Below, piece by piece: positions 33,194-41,155 of a DNA stretch of 64,000 bases; position 1 is the stretch's first letter, and each line of letters starts with the position of its first letter. The notes under the pieces were generated by a model. The model saw nothing but the letters and a program-made list of their open reading frames with translations. It made no database searches and was not told the origin of the DNA. The translations under genes and the position numbers were made by a program. Source of the stretch: Umezawaea sp049997955 (GTDB taxonomy: Bacteria; Actinomycetota; Actinomycetes; Mycobacteriales; Pseudonocardiaceae); NCBI GenBank assembly GCA_049997955.1, contig JAEBDY010000002.1, positions 186,001-250,000 of the forward strand, written 5' to 3'.

Positions 33194-34642
33194 TCAGGAT
33201 TCCTCGACGACGATCGACTTGTCGATCTTGCCGCCGTCAGCCCTCCAGGCGACGCAGAAGACCTTGCGGTCGCCGTTGCCCTTGTCGGGGTCCCAGGCCT
33301 TGGCGGTCGGCACCAGCGCGCCGAACTCCAGCTTGGCCTTGTCGTCGTACTCGACCCGGCCCGAGGCGAAGAACATCGAGCAGTAGTTCTCCGCGTACGC
33401 GCTCAGCGCCGCGACACCGGGGTAGGTCAGGTCCTTCCTAGAGCCGAGCGTCTCGGAATCGGTGAAGACCTGGAGGCTGTGCGACGACGTGCACTCCACC
33501 TGGCTGCCGCTCTTGAACTGGCTGGCCTTCTCGAACTTGCCGTCCGAGCAGAACTTGTCGTACAGCTCGAACACCGGGATGTCGCCGGTCTCGCCGTAGG
33601 TGAGCGTCGGCGCGGCCGCGGCGCCGCCCGCGGCCGTGGTCGAGAAGAACTTGTGGGTGTAGATGCCGCCGGTGAACACCGCGGCGGCGGCGATGGCGGC
33701 GGCCGCGATGAGCGCCACGCGGCGGCCGGTGCTCTTCTTGGGCTGCTGGGCGCCGGGGTAGTTCGCGGTCGACGCCTGGGTGGGCGCGAACCCGTGCGGA
33801 GGGGTCGGGTTGGCGGCCTGCCGTTCGAGCATGGCGCGCGCCTGCGGGCCGTTGAGGCGGGCCTTCGGGTCGGGCATCAGCAGACCGGTGATGACCGCGG
33901 CCAGCACGCCGTGCGCCCTGGTCAGGCGGGGTACCTCGTTCATGATGGCGTGCAGCGTGGAGGCCGTGGAGGCGCGCTCGTACGGGCTGACGCCCTCGAT
34001 GGCGTAGCAGAGGGTGGCGCCGAGGGCCCACAGGTCGGAGGCGGGCGAGGCCTCGTTGCCGTGGATGCGCTCGGGCGCCATGTACGCCGGGGAGCCGATG
34101 AGGCTGCCGCTGGTGGTCAGGCGCGGGTCGTCCACGGCCTGGGCGATGCCGAAGTCCGTCAGCTTCACCCGGCCGTCCGGGCGGACCATGATGTTGCCGG
34201 GTTTCACGTCCCGGTGCACGATGCCCGCGGCGTGCGCGGCCTCCAACGCGGACAGCAACTGCTGGGCCATGGAGGACACCCGTTCGGGTGGCATCGGGCC
34301 CTGCCGGTTGATGAGGGTCGACAACGTCGCCGCCTCGACCAGCTCCATCACGATGTAGGTCATGCGGTTCTCGACGACCACGTCGAACACCGTCACCACG
34401 GCGGGGTCGTTCAGCCTGCCCGCCGCGCGCGCCTCGCGGAGCACCCGCTCCTCCAGGACGTGGCGCTCCTCGGTGGGGACGCCGTCCGGGAGGTGCAGCT
34501 CCTTGATGGCGACGTGCCTGCCGATGACGTTGTCCTGGGCCCGCCACACGACGCCCATGCCACCGCGGCCGAGTTCCACGAGCAGGGCGTACCTGCCCGC
34601 GATGACGCGCGGCTGCGCGGATACACCTTGCTGTCCGTTCAC
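33194..34642 (-). CDS. Membrane Ser/Thr protein kinase with Septum_form-like outer domain
   Basis: A 482-residue Hanks-type kinase. Catalytic domain ~17-275: glycine loop LGRGGMGVV, K47 (VAIKE), HRDVKPGNI (D145), DFG (D163), activation segment ending APE. A Pro/Ala linker and one membrane helix (about 308-328) lead to an extracytoplasmic domain of ~150 residues with paired cysteines: YDKFCSDGKF, VECTSSHSLQVF, YPGVAALSAYAENYC and GDRKVFCVAWRADG. That pattern resembles the Septum_form domain of actinobacteria. The GTG at 34642 has GAGGAG nine bases upstream. Confidence 0.9.
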   Translation of the reverse strand: MNGQQGVSAQPRVIAGRYALLVELGRGGMGVVWRAQDNVIGRHVAIKELHLPDGVPTEERHVLEERVLREARAAGRLNDPAVVTVFDVVVENRMTYIVMELVEAATLSTLINRQGPMPPERVSSMAQQLLSALEAAHAAGIVHRDVKPGNIMVRPDGRVKLTDFGIAQAVDDPRLTTSGSLIGSPAYMAPERIHGNEASPASDLWALGATLCYAIEGVSPYERASTASTLHAIMNEVPRLTRAHGVLAAVITGLLMPDPKARLNGPQARAMLERQAANPTPPHGFAPTQASTANYPGAQQPKKSTGRRVALIAAAAIAAAAVFTGGIYTHKFFSTTAAGGAAAAPTLTYGETGDIPVFELYDKFCSDGKFEKASQFKSGSQVECTSSHSLQVFTDSETLGSRKDLTYPGVAALSAYAENYCSMFFASGRVEYDDKAKLEFGALVPTAKAWDPDKGNGDRKVFCVAWRADGGKIDKSIVVEES

Positions 34643-34762
34643 CGACGCGACTCCTCAACCGAATGGACCAGCCGGACCCTAGCTGAGACCGTCCGGAAGG
34701 CCGCCGGGTTTCACGGTTTCGTGATTTGTTGGTTCTATCGGTCGAAGGGGCTCCGGTGTTGC

Positions 34763-35152
34763 TCAGCCCCGGACGACCTCGTGGCCCGCCTCGCTCAGGG
34801 CGCGGACCGCGCGCTCCAGGTTCTCGCCCTTCACCAGCAGGTGGTCGGTGTCGTAGGTGGACAGTGCGAACAGGCTCACGCCCGCCGCGGCCAGCTCGCC
34901 GGACAGCGCCGCCATGATGCCGGTGAGGGTGAACTCCAGCGGGCCGCGGACCGTGAGCAGCCGCCAGCCGTGCTCGCCGGTGTCCGACTCGGGTGCGACC
35001 TCCGTCGGGCACAGGATCGACAGCTCGTCCGGCGTCCGCGTGACGGAGACCAGGCCGGACGCCTCCAGCAGACCCGCGGGCACCGGTGCGTCCGGGTCCA
35101 GCCGGGCGACGCTGTAGTCGCCCGGTCGGACGTCGACCACCAACCGCCTCAT
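34763..35152 (-). CDS. ACT-domain protein
   Basis: A 129-residue protein with tandem ACT-like folds, of the kind that binds amino acids. The ACT motif is clearest at VRGPLEFTLTGIMAALSGEL followed by GVSLFALSTYDTDHLLV; the first half holds PDELSILCPTE. It starts eight bases after the thyX stop with GAGGG as ribosome site, so it is probably the second gene of the thyX operon. Ligand unknown. Confidence 0.82.
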   Translation of the reverse strand: MRRLVVDVRPGDYSVARLDPDAPVPAGLLEASGLVSVTRTPDELSILCPTEVAPESDTGEHGWRLLTVRGPLEFTLTGIMAALSGELAAAGVSLFALSTYDTDHLLVKGENLERAVRALSEAGHEVVRG

Positions 35153-35160
35153 CGCGGCCC

Positions 35161-35919
35161 TCAGCCTTCGGTGACGAGCGGGCTGGACGCCACTTCACTG
35201 CCGTCCGGGAGGGCCGCGATGACGAAGTCGGCGAACGCGTTGGGCGCGGCCTTCTGGAGCTGGCGCAGGCACTCCACGGCCAGGTCGCGGATCTCCACGT
35301 CGGCGTGCTCGGAGGCGCGCATCGCGATGAAGTGCCGCCACGCCCGGTAGTTGCCGCTGACGACGATCCGGGTCTCGGTGGCGTTGGGGAGCACCGAGCG
35401 GGCGGCCTGCCGCGCCTGCTTGCGGCGCAGCGTCGCGCTGGACACGTCGGCGAACTTCTCCTCCAGGCCCTTGAGCAGGTCCGTGTACGCGGCCACGCTG
35501 GCCTCGGCCGCCGCCTGGAAGCGGGCGTGCAGCTCGGGGTCCGAGGCGATGACCTCGGGCTCCACCATGGCGGCGTCGCGCTCGGGCACGTACCGCTGCG
35601 AGAGCTGCGAGTACGAGAAGTGGCGGTGCCGGATCAGCTCGTGGGTCAGCGACCGCGAGATGCCGGTGATGTAGAAGGTGACCGACCCGTGCTCCAGCAC
35701 AGACAGGTGGCCGACCTCGAGGATGTGCCGGAGGTAGCCCTCGTTCGTGGCCGTCGCCGGGTTCGGCTTCTTCCACGACTGGTAGCACGCGCGGCCCGCG
35801 AACTCGGCCAGCGCCTCACCACCGTCGGTGTCCGTGGACCAGGGGACATCCGACGGCGGGAAGAACTCCGTCTTCGCGATCAACTGCACCTTCGGCGACA
35901 CCGTCTCGGTCACGACCAC
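35161..35919 (-). CDS. thyX: Flavin-dependent thymidylate synthase
   Basis: Makes dTMP from dUMP using FAD, NADPH and methylene-THF; 252 residues. The ThyX signature RHRxxSx4SxR(Y) is complete at 97-110 (RHRHFSYSQLSQRY), and the NYRAWRHFIAMRAS block contacts the flavin. The GTG start at 35919 is preceded by GAGAGGG. Its upstream region is shared with the divergent RHH gene. No thyA is present in the window. Confidence 0.95.
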   Translation of the reverse strand: MVVTETVSPKVQLIAKTEFFPPSDVPWSTDTDGGEALAEFAGRACYQSWKKPNPATATNEGYLRHILEVGHLSVLEHGSVTFYITGISRSLTHELIRHRHFSYSQLSQRYVPERDAAMVEPEVIASDPELHARFQAAAEASVAAYTDLLKGLEEKFADVSSATLRRKQARQAARSVLPNATETRIVVSGNYRAWRHFIAMRASEHADVEIRDLAVECLRQLQKAAPNAFADFVIAALPDGSEVASSPLVTEG

Positions 35920-36051
35920 AGGCCCTCTCTCCAGCTTCGATTACGCCGGGAAGCCTAGCCCGCGCAGGTTGGACACCTTTTTCGACGCCTGTGCCCAATA
36001 CCACAAGATCCTTTCTCAACACCCGGCCTCTTCAGCCATCCCACCCTCGAT

Positions 36052-36125
36052 TGACATCACCACGACGCCTTCATGACATCATCCACCCCTTGACTGATGT
36101 CATCCATGACGTCATAGTGATGTCA
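36052..36125. promoter_or_regulatory. Array of five TGAYRTCA operator boxes
   Basis: TGACATCA (36052-36059), TGACATCA (36074-36081), TGATGTCA (36095-36102), TGACGTCA (36107-36114) and TGATGTCA (36118-36125). Starts are spaced 22, 21, 12 and 11 bases, close to whole helical turns. The last three overlap the -35 and -10 boxes and start codon of the RHH gene. The layout is typical of ribbon-helix-helix autoregulation. Confidence 0.7.
36090..36124 (+). promoter_or_regulatory. Leaderless promoter of the RHH/DUF4097 operon
   Basis: TTGACT (36090-36095), a 17-base spacer and CATAGT (36113-36118). The predicted transcript start, about seven bases on, coincides with the A of the ATG at 36125. No Shine-Dalgarno sequence is present. 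Confidence 0.6.
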
Positions 36126-36715
36126 TGGATCTCTCGCCGTACATCGCATCGCTGCGCGAGGACCTCGCGACCGCCGCGTCCGCCGGGGACGACAACACCC
36201 GACGCACGGCCGCCGCGTTGTCCGGCGCGCTGGAGCCAGCCGCGCGGCTGGCCATCATGAACGCACTGTCCGACCTCGCCGCCGAGGTCACGGCATCGCT
36301 GGACGACCGCGTGGTCGAGGTCCGGCTGGACGGCCGGGACGTGCAGGTCGTCGTCACCGGCGGACCTTCCGACGACTCGGACCCCCACTCCCACGACGAA
36401 CCGCCGCGGCAGGAAGTTCCCCTGCGCGGCTTCGGTGACGCCACGGGTGACATCAGCCGCATCACGCTGCGCCTGCTGGACGAGCTGAAGGCGAAGGCCG
36501 AGCAGGCCGCGTCGACCCAGGGGATCTCGCTCAACACGTTCGTGTCGCAGGCCGTGCAGGGTGCGTTGAACTCCTCGCGCGGGGGCCACGGCCGCACCAA
36601 GGGCCCGTGGGGCCAGGGCGGTCCGTGGGGCGGCCACCAGGAGTCGACCAAGGACCACGAGGACACCAAGGGCGGCGGCGCCAAGTCGCAGGTCCGCGGC
36701 TGGGTACAGGGTTAA
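36125..36715 (+). CDS. HicB-like ribbon-helix-helix regulator
   Basis: A 196-residue protein. The N-terminal ~75 residues (MDLSPYIASLREDLATAASA, helical, then VVEVRLDGRDVQVVV) form an uncharacterised domain. Residues ~111-148 (ITLRLLDELKAKAEQAAS, ISLNTFVSQAVQGAL) are a HicB-type RHH DNA-binding segment. The tail is Gly/His/Pro-rich. No HicA toxin gene is present; the partner is the DUF4097 gene 14 bases downstream, a pairing I recognise from other actinomycetes. Five operator boxes over its promoter imply autorepression. Confidence 0.8.
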   Translation: MDLSPYIASLREDLATAASAGDDNTRRTAAALSGALEPAARLAIMNALSDLAAEVTASLDDRVVEVRLDGRDVQVVVTGGPSDDSDPHSHDEPPRQEVPLRGFGDATGDISRITLRLLDELKAKAEQAASTQGISLNTFVSQAVQGALNSSRGGHGRTKGPWGQGGPWGGHQESTKDHEDTKGGGAKSQVRGWVQG

Positions 36716-36729
36716 GGGGAGAAGTGGTC

Positions 36730-37623
36730 ATGACTGAGTCAGATGTGGTCCGACAACAGAGCTTCGACGTCGACGGCGTCGTGGAGATCGACATCTCGCT
36801 GATCTCCGGCCGCGTGCAGGTGCACCTGGTCGACGAGCCGGGCGTGCACGTGGAGGTCCGCTACGACCCGTCCGCGGGCGAGTCGTGGACCGCGGGTCTC
36901 AGCGGCCTGTTGAGCTGGGTCAACGACCAGTTCGGCGGCACCAACCAGAAGCCGCAGCCCGTCGGTCCTTCCGAGGCGGTCCGCGACGCCAGGATCGACC
37001 TCATCGGCCAACGCCTGAAGGTCCAGTCCTCCAAGGCCCTGCCGCTGCGCGCGATCCCGCTCGCAGTGGTCGTGCGCGCCCCGTCCGGCTCGCACGTCGC
37101 GAGCAAGACCGGTTCCGCCGACGTCGCGGTCACCGGTTCCGCGGGCAGGCTGGACGTCACGACCGGCACCGGCGACATCACCGCCGACCGCGCGGACGCC
37201 CAGGCGGAGGTCAACTCCGGCTCCGGCGACCTGCGCCTCGGCCCGATGCTGGCGGGCCTGCGCGCCAAGACCGGCAGCGGCGACGTCGAGGTCTCCTCGA
37301 TCGGCGGCAACACGATCCTCTACACCGGCACGGGCGACGTCTGGCTGGGCGCGGTGCAGCACGACGTCCAGATCCGCACCGGCAGCGGCGACGTCACGGT
37401 CGCGGACGCGGCCTCGGGCCGCATCACCCTGGCCACGGGTTCGGGCGCGATCCGCATCGGCATCCGCTCGGGCGTCAACGCCAAGATCGACGTGACCTCC
37501 CGCTCCGGCCAGGCCAGAAGCGACCTGGAAGTCTCCACCACCGCCCCGGAAACCGAACCGAGCCTCTTCGTGACGGGCAGGACGGGCAGCGGCGAGGCAC
37601 TGGTGACAACAGCCACCAGCTGA
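36730..37623 (+). CDS. DUF4097 family beta-repeat protein
   Basis: A 297-residue protein without signal peptide or membrane helix. From about residue 125 on it is a ladder of short beta repeats centred on TGSGDV/TGTGDI/SGSGDL, with the DUF4097 (adhesin-like beta-helix) pattern. Function is unknown; relatives are thought to bind membranes or scaffold. GGGGAG nine bases before the ATG at 36730 sets the start; a GTG at 36724 is too close to it. It forms an operon with the RHH regulator. Confidence 0.85.
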   Translation: MTESDVVRQQSFDVDGVVEIDISLISGRVQVHLVDEPGVHVEVRYDPSAGESWTAGLSGLLSWVNDQFGGTNQKPQPVGPSEAVRDARIDLIGQRLKVQSSKALPLRAIPLAVVVRAPSGSHVASKTGSADVAVTGSAGRLDVTTGTGDITADRADAQAEVNSGSGDLRLGPMLAGLRAKTGSGDVEVSSIGGNTILYTGTGDVWLGAVQHDVQIRTGSGDVTVADAASGRITLATGSGAIRIGIRSGVNAKIDVTSRSGQARSDLEVSTTAPETEPSLFVTGRTGSGEALVTTATS

Positions 37624-38125
37624 CCAACATCCACAAAGGACCAACGGCGTGCGCACCCCCGATGCGCACGCCGTTTCCATTTCCACACAACGACCAGCAC
37701 AACCAACGAACGGAAGCACCCGACCAACCCCGAACACTCCCCACCCTGCCCCCGATCCGAAGCGCCCTCGGCTTTGCCCTTCGTTTGTCAAGGCATCTTT
37801 CCCGCCTTGACAAACGAAGGGCAAAGCCGGAGACAATCGCGCGAGCGGGGGCGAGGGGGAACCACCGCGAACGGAGGACAAGGCGGGAGGCGGGATTTGG
37901 GCGAAGCAAGCTGGTGAAGGTTGGGCGAGGTAGCAGCGCAAGGGGCGGCCAAAGCGGCACAGGGCACAGCAGGCGAAGCAAGGCAGAGCGAGCTGGCCCT
38001 GGTGAGCCGAGCAGGTTGCGCGGATCAACGCAGAGCCAACGAAACCAACCCCCCACCCAAGCGCCCACCCAACAAGCTCACCCCCTCAAATCCCCCGCCC
38101 AAAGTGCCCACCCTCCAAGCCGCCC
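37624..38125. other. 502-base gap: long hairpin and C-rich tract
   Basis: No gene supported. It holds a 26-bp perfect inverted repeat (37769-37829) and, from about 38035 to 38160, a strongly C-rich, G-poor plus-strand tract (runs such as CCCCCCACCC) that would suit Rho loading on read-through RNA from the DUF4097 operon toward the convergent YcaQ-type gene. Confidence 0.45.
37769..37829 (+). terminator. 26-bp perfect inverted repeat with nine-base loop
   Basis: Arms 37769-37794 and 37804-37829 (inner ends TTTGTCAAGGC / GCCTTGACAAA) pair without mismatch around ATCTTTCCC. It lies 146 bases after the DUF4097 stop. It is unusually long for a terminator and has no U-tract; it might instead be a recombination remnant or protein-binding site. 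Confidence 0.6.
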
Positions 38126-39337
38126 TCACACAGCCCCCCTCACCACCCCCTGGAGCGCCCCAGCCAAATCCCCTCGCGGCATCACGACGACATCCCCCAA
38201 CCCCAACCACTCAGCCATGTGCCGCAACTCGGCCGCCAACTCCACCGTCACCCGGCCTGTCTCACAGCCAGGCTCCGCGAACGCCCCCTGAACCCGCAGC
38301 ACCCCGCTCGCACGATCGGCCTTCAGGTCCACCCGCGCCACCAGTTCCCCGTCCAACAGGAACGGGAACACGTAGTACCCGTGGACGCGTTTCTCCTCCG
38401 GCACGTAGATCTCGATGCGGTACCGGAACCCGAAGATGCGTTCGGTGCGCGCCCGTTCCCAGATCAGCGGGTCGAACGGGCACAGCAGGGCGCGCCCCAG
38501 CACCTTCCTCGGCACCTTGGCCGACGCGTGCCGGTACGCCGGCGCCGTCCACCCCTCCACGGCAACGGGTTCGAGCACCCCCGACTCGACCAGTTCGGCC
38601 ACGGCCTGCTGACTGGCCCGTGGCGCCAGCCGGTAGTAGTCCCGCAGGTCCGGTTCGGTGGCCACGCCCAGCGCCACGGCGGACCGGGTGATCAGCTGCC
38701 GCGCGCCCTCGGCCGCGTCGACGCGCAGCGCCAGGACCTCGGACGGGATCACCCGTTCCGGCAGGTCGTACAGCCGTTCGAAGCTCTTGCGGGAGCCGGT
38801 GGTCAGCTCCCCCAGGCCGAACAGGTACTCGCACAGCTGCTTGACCTCGGACCGCCCCCACCACGGCCCCGTGGACCGCGACCCCTCGCCGAGCAGCGCG
38901 CGCTCGATCGCCCCCGCGCCGATCGGCCCCTGCTCCTTCACCACGGTCATGATCCCGTCGACCAGTTCGGGCGCGCGGTCGGAGATGGCCCGGTAGTTGG
39001 TCCACCACCCGGCCCGCTTCGCACCGGAGTGCAGCAGCGGCCAGTCCTCGACCGGGATCAGGCTCGCCTCGTGCGCCCAGTACTCGACCAGCAGCCGGGG
39101 TTTGCGCGCCGAGTGCGACCACGCGGCGTCGTCGACCAACGCCGGGGCGTACGAGCCGAGCCTGCTGAACAGCGGCATGTAGTGCGCGCGTACGGCGACG
39201 TTCACGGAGTCGAGCTGGAGCAGCTGGACCCGCGACAGCACGCGCTGCAGGTGCCGCCTGCCGGGCGGCGAGGCGGGCCTCGGGTCGGTGAAACCCTGCG
39301 CCGCCAGGGCGATCCGCCGGGCCACGTCCGCGTTCAT
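38126..39337 (-). CDS. YcaQ/AlkX-type DNA glycosylase (HTH_42 family)
   Basis: A 403-residue winged-helix protein of the family that unhooks DNA interstrand crosslinks. The catalytic QxD motif is QLD at residues 41-43 (VQLLQLDSVNVAVRAHYMPL). Other family blocks are LVEYWAHEASLIP, DWPLLH, SFERLYDLPERVIP, LLCPFDPLIWER and RIFGFRYRIEIYVP followed by HGYYVFPFLLDGELVARVDL. E. coli YcaQ gives resistance to nitrogen mustards and self-resistance relatives (AZL) protect azinomycin producers; no biosynthetic genes are near, so a general repair role is likelier. The ATG at 39337 starts the conserved part. Confidence 0.9.
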   Translation of the reverse strand: MNADVARRIALAAQGFTDPRPASPPGRRHLQRVLSRVQLLQLDSVNVAVRAHYMPLFSRLGSYAPALVDDAAWSHSARKPRLLVEYWAHEASLIPVEDWPLLHSGAKRAGWWTNYRAISDRAPELVDGIMTVVKEQGPIGAGAIERALLGEGSRSTGPWWGRSEVKQLCEYLFGLGELTTGSRKSFERLYDLPERVIPSEVLALRVDAAEGARQLITRSAVALGVATEPDLRDYYRLAPRASQQAVAELVESGVLEPVAVEGWTAPAYRHASAKVPRKVLGRALLCPFDPLIWERARTERIFGFRYRIEIYVPEEKRVHGYYVFPFLLDGELVARVDLKADRASGVLRVQGAFAEPGCETGRVTVELAAELRHMAEWLGLGDVVVMPRGDLAGALQGVVRGAV

Positions 39338-39550
39338 CGTCTGCACGGTCCAGATACTCCCACCGAGCACCGACAAAAACCGACGAAGGTCGGTAGCACC
39401 GGCTTCCGTTCGTCCACTGCGCCTCTGAACTGCGATTTCTAGACTTGCCACCGTGATGGGGCTCTTGAGGTCGATCGTCCTCGCGACGATGTTCGCGCCC
39501 CTGTCCGACAAGCCGGGTCGTGGGTTCCGCCACCGCCACGGCCCGGCTTG

Positions 39551-39563
39551 TAGCGTGGTCCCG
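39551..39563 (+). promoter_or_regulatory. Putative leaderless promoter of the two-component operon
   Basis: TAGCGT at 39551-39556 followed by seven bases and the GTG at 39564. Confidence 0.45.
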
Positions 39564-40454
39564 GTGATCCTGCTGCTGGTCGCGGTGCCGGTGGTCGTGT
39601 GGAACACCCTCGCCGTGACGTCGTCCGGCTCCGTCCCACCCGCCAGGGTGCTGCTCGGCCTGCTGCTGCTCGCGCCCGGCTACCTGGTCGGTCGCCGGGT
39701 CGACGGCGTGCGGCCGCTGGTGGTCGCGGCCCTCGTCGGCGCGGTGTGCACGGCGGTGCTGGCGCGGGAGCCGTGGAGCTGGGCGGAGGCGCCGGTCGCG
39801 CTGGCGTTCTCCGTGCTGCTGCCGTGGTTCGCGGGCCGCTACCGCCGCCAGCACCTCGCGCTGGCCGAACGGCTGCGGCAGGACGCCCGCCTGGCCCGCC
39901 AGCGGGAGCGCACGCGCATCGCCAGGGACATGCACGACTCGCTCGGCCACGAGCTGACGCTGATCGCCCTGCGCGCGGGCGCGCTGGAGCTGTCGCCGGA
40001 CCTGGCCGAACCGCACCGGACCGCGATCGGGGAGCTGCGGGCCAGCACCGGGGAGGCGACCGAGCGGCTGCGCGAGATCATCGGTCTGCTGCGCGACGAC
40101 ACCGAGGACATCGCGTCGCTGGTGCACCGCTCCGCGGCGTCCGGCATGGACGTGCGGCTGACGGGTGGCCCGACCGGTTCGCGGACCGCGTACCGGGTCG
40201 TGCAGGAGTCGCTCACGAACGCCGCCAAGCACGCCCCCGGCGCACCGGTGGAGGTGCGCGTCCGGCACACCGCCACGGACCTGGTCGTGAGCGTCGTCAA
40301 CGCGCCGGCCAAGGCCCCCGGCGCCGGTTCCGGCGGCCACGGCCTGATCGGCCTGGCCGAACGGGTCCGGCTCGCGGGCGGTGTCCTGGACGCGGCGCCC
40401 CGACCGGACGGCGGGTTCGCCGTGGTGGCGACGATGAGGAGGGACGCCGAGTGA
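39564..40454 (+). CDS. Sensor histidine kinase (NarL-type, HisKA_3)
   Basis: A 296-residue kinase. Four N-terminal membrane helices span about residues 1-92 with almost no outer loop, suggesting intramembrane sensing. The HisKA_3 dimerisation helix contains the phospho-acceptor H124 (RERTRIARDMHDSLGHEL). The HATPase has the N-box VVQESLTNAAKHAPG (N219) and GHGLIGLAERVRLAGG. The start at GTG 39564 is inferred from the -10 box; an upstream ATG at 39453 would add a non-membrane stretch. Its stop overlaps the response-regulator start (GTGA). Confidence 0.88.
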   Translation: MILLLVAVPVVVWNTLAVTSSGSVPPARVLLGLLLLAPGYLVGRRVDGVRPLVVAALVGAVCTAVLAREPWSWAEAPVALAFSVLLPWFAGRYRRQHLALAERLRQDARLARQRERTRIARDMHDSLGHELTLIALRAGALELSPDLAEPHRTAIGELRASTGEATERLREIIGLLRDDTEDIASLVHRSAASGMDVRLTGGPTGSRTAYRVVQESLTNAAKHAPGAPVEVRVRHTATDLVVSVVNAPAKAPGAGSGGHGLIGLAERVRLAGGVLDAAPRPDGGFAVVATMRRDAE

Positions 40455-41155
40455 TCCGCGTGCTGCTGGCCGACGACGAGGGCCTGGTGCGGGCGGGCAT
40501 CCGCGCCATCCTGGGCACCGACACCGAGATCGAGGTGGTCGCCGAGGCCGCAGACGGCCGCGAAGCCGTCGACCTGGCCGTCGCCCACCGCCCGGACGTG
40601 GTGCTGCTGGACGTGCAGATGCCGGTGCTCGACGGCCTGGACGCGGCCGACGAGATCCACCGGCTCGTTCCGGGGGTGGGCGTCGTCATCCTGACCACGT
40701 TCAGCGAGGACGCCTACGTCGCGCGGGCCCTGGGCGGCGGCGCGAGCGGCTTCCTGCTCAAGGCGGGCGACCCGCGCGAACTGCTCGCGGGCGTCCACGC
40801 CGTCGCCGACGGCGCCGCCTACCTCTCGCCCCGGATCGCGCAGCGCGTGATCGCCGAACTCCACGGCGGCCGCCTGACCCGCGCCACCGCCGCCCGCGCC
40901 CGCGTCGAGACGCTCACCAGCCGCGAACGCGACGTCCTCGCGCTCGTCGGGGCCGGCCTGTCGAACGCCGAGATCGGCCGCGCCCTGCACCTGGTGGAGG
41001 GGACGGTGAAGGCGTACATGACGTCCCTGATGGACCGCCTGGACGTGCGCAACCGCGTGCAGGCCGCGGTGCTGGCCCACGAGGCCGGGCTGGTGGCCGA
41101 ACCACTAGGTTCGACCCATGGCCGATGCCGCGGTGCGCCCCGCACAGCCCGATGA
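40451..41155 (+). CDS. NarL/LuxR-family response regulator
   Basis: A 234-residue regulator. The receiver domain has acidic pair D8/D9, phospho-acceptor D54 (VVLLDVQMPVLDG), Thr in ILTTFSED and Lys in FLLKAGDP. The C-terminal LuxR HTH is LTSRERDVLALVGAGLSNAE, HLVEGTVKAYMTSLM. The last ~15 residues (GSTHGRCRGAPRTAR) overlap the start of the next gene in another frame by 38 bases and look like recently acquired read-through. Confidence 0.93.
   Translation: MIRVLLADDEGLVRAGIRAILGTDTEIEVVAEAADGREAVDLAVAHRPDVVLLDVQMPVLDGLDAADEIHRLVPGVGVVILTTFSEDAYVARALGGGASGFLLKAGDPRELLAGVHAVADGAAYLSPRIAQRVIAELHGGRLTRATAARARVETLTSRERDVLALVGAGLSNAEIGRALHLVEGTVKAYMTSLMDRLDVRNRVQAAVLAHEAGLVAEPLGSTHGRCRGAPRTAR
41106..41117 (+). 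promoter_or_regulatory. Putative leaderless promoter of the GNAT gene
   Basis: TAGGTT at 41106-41111, six bases before the ATG at 41118 and inside the 3' end of the response-regulator gene. Confidence 0.45.

Noticed and set aside
36107..36114. TGACGTCA as a eukaryotic CRE-like site
   Set aside because: Coincidence of an 8-bp palindrome; it is one of five related boxes phased over a bacterial promoter.
36125..37623. HicA-HicB toxin-antitoxin locus
   Set aside because: The RHH protein resembles HicB only in its DNA-binding segment, and the neighbour is DUF4097, not a HicA-type RNase.
38126..39337. Azinomycin-type self-resistance gene marking a biosynthetic cluster
   Set aside because: The protein has the QLD motif of housekeeping YcaQ-type enzymes and no biosynthetic genes are nearby.
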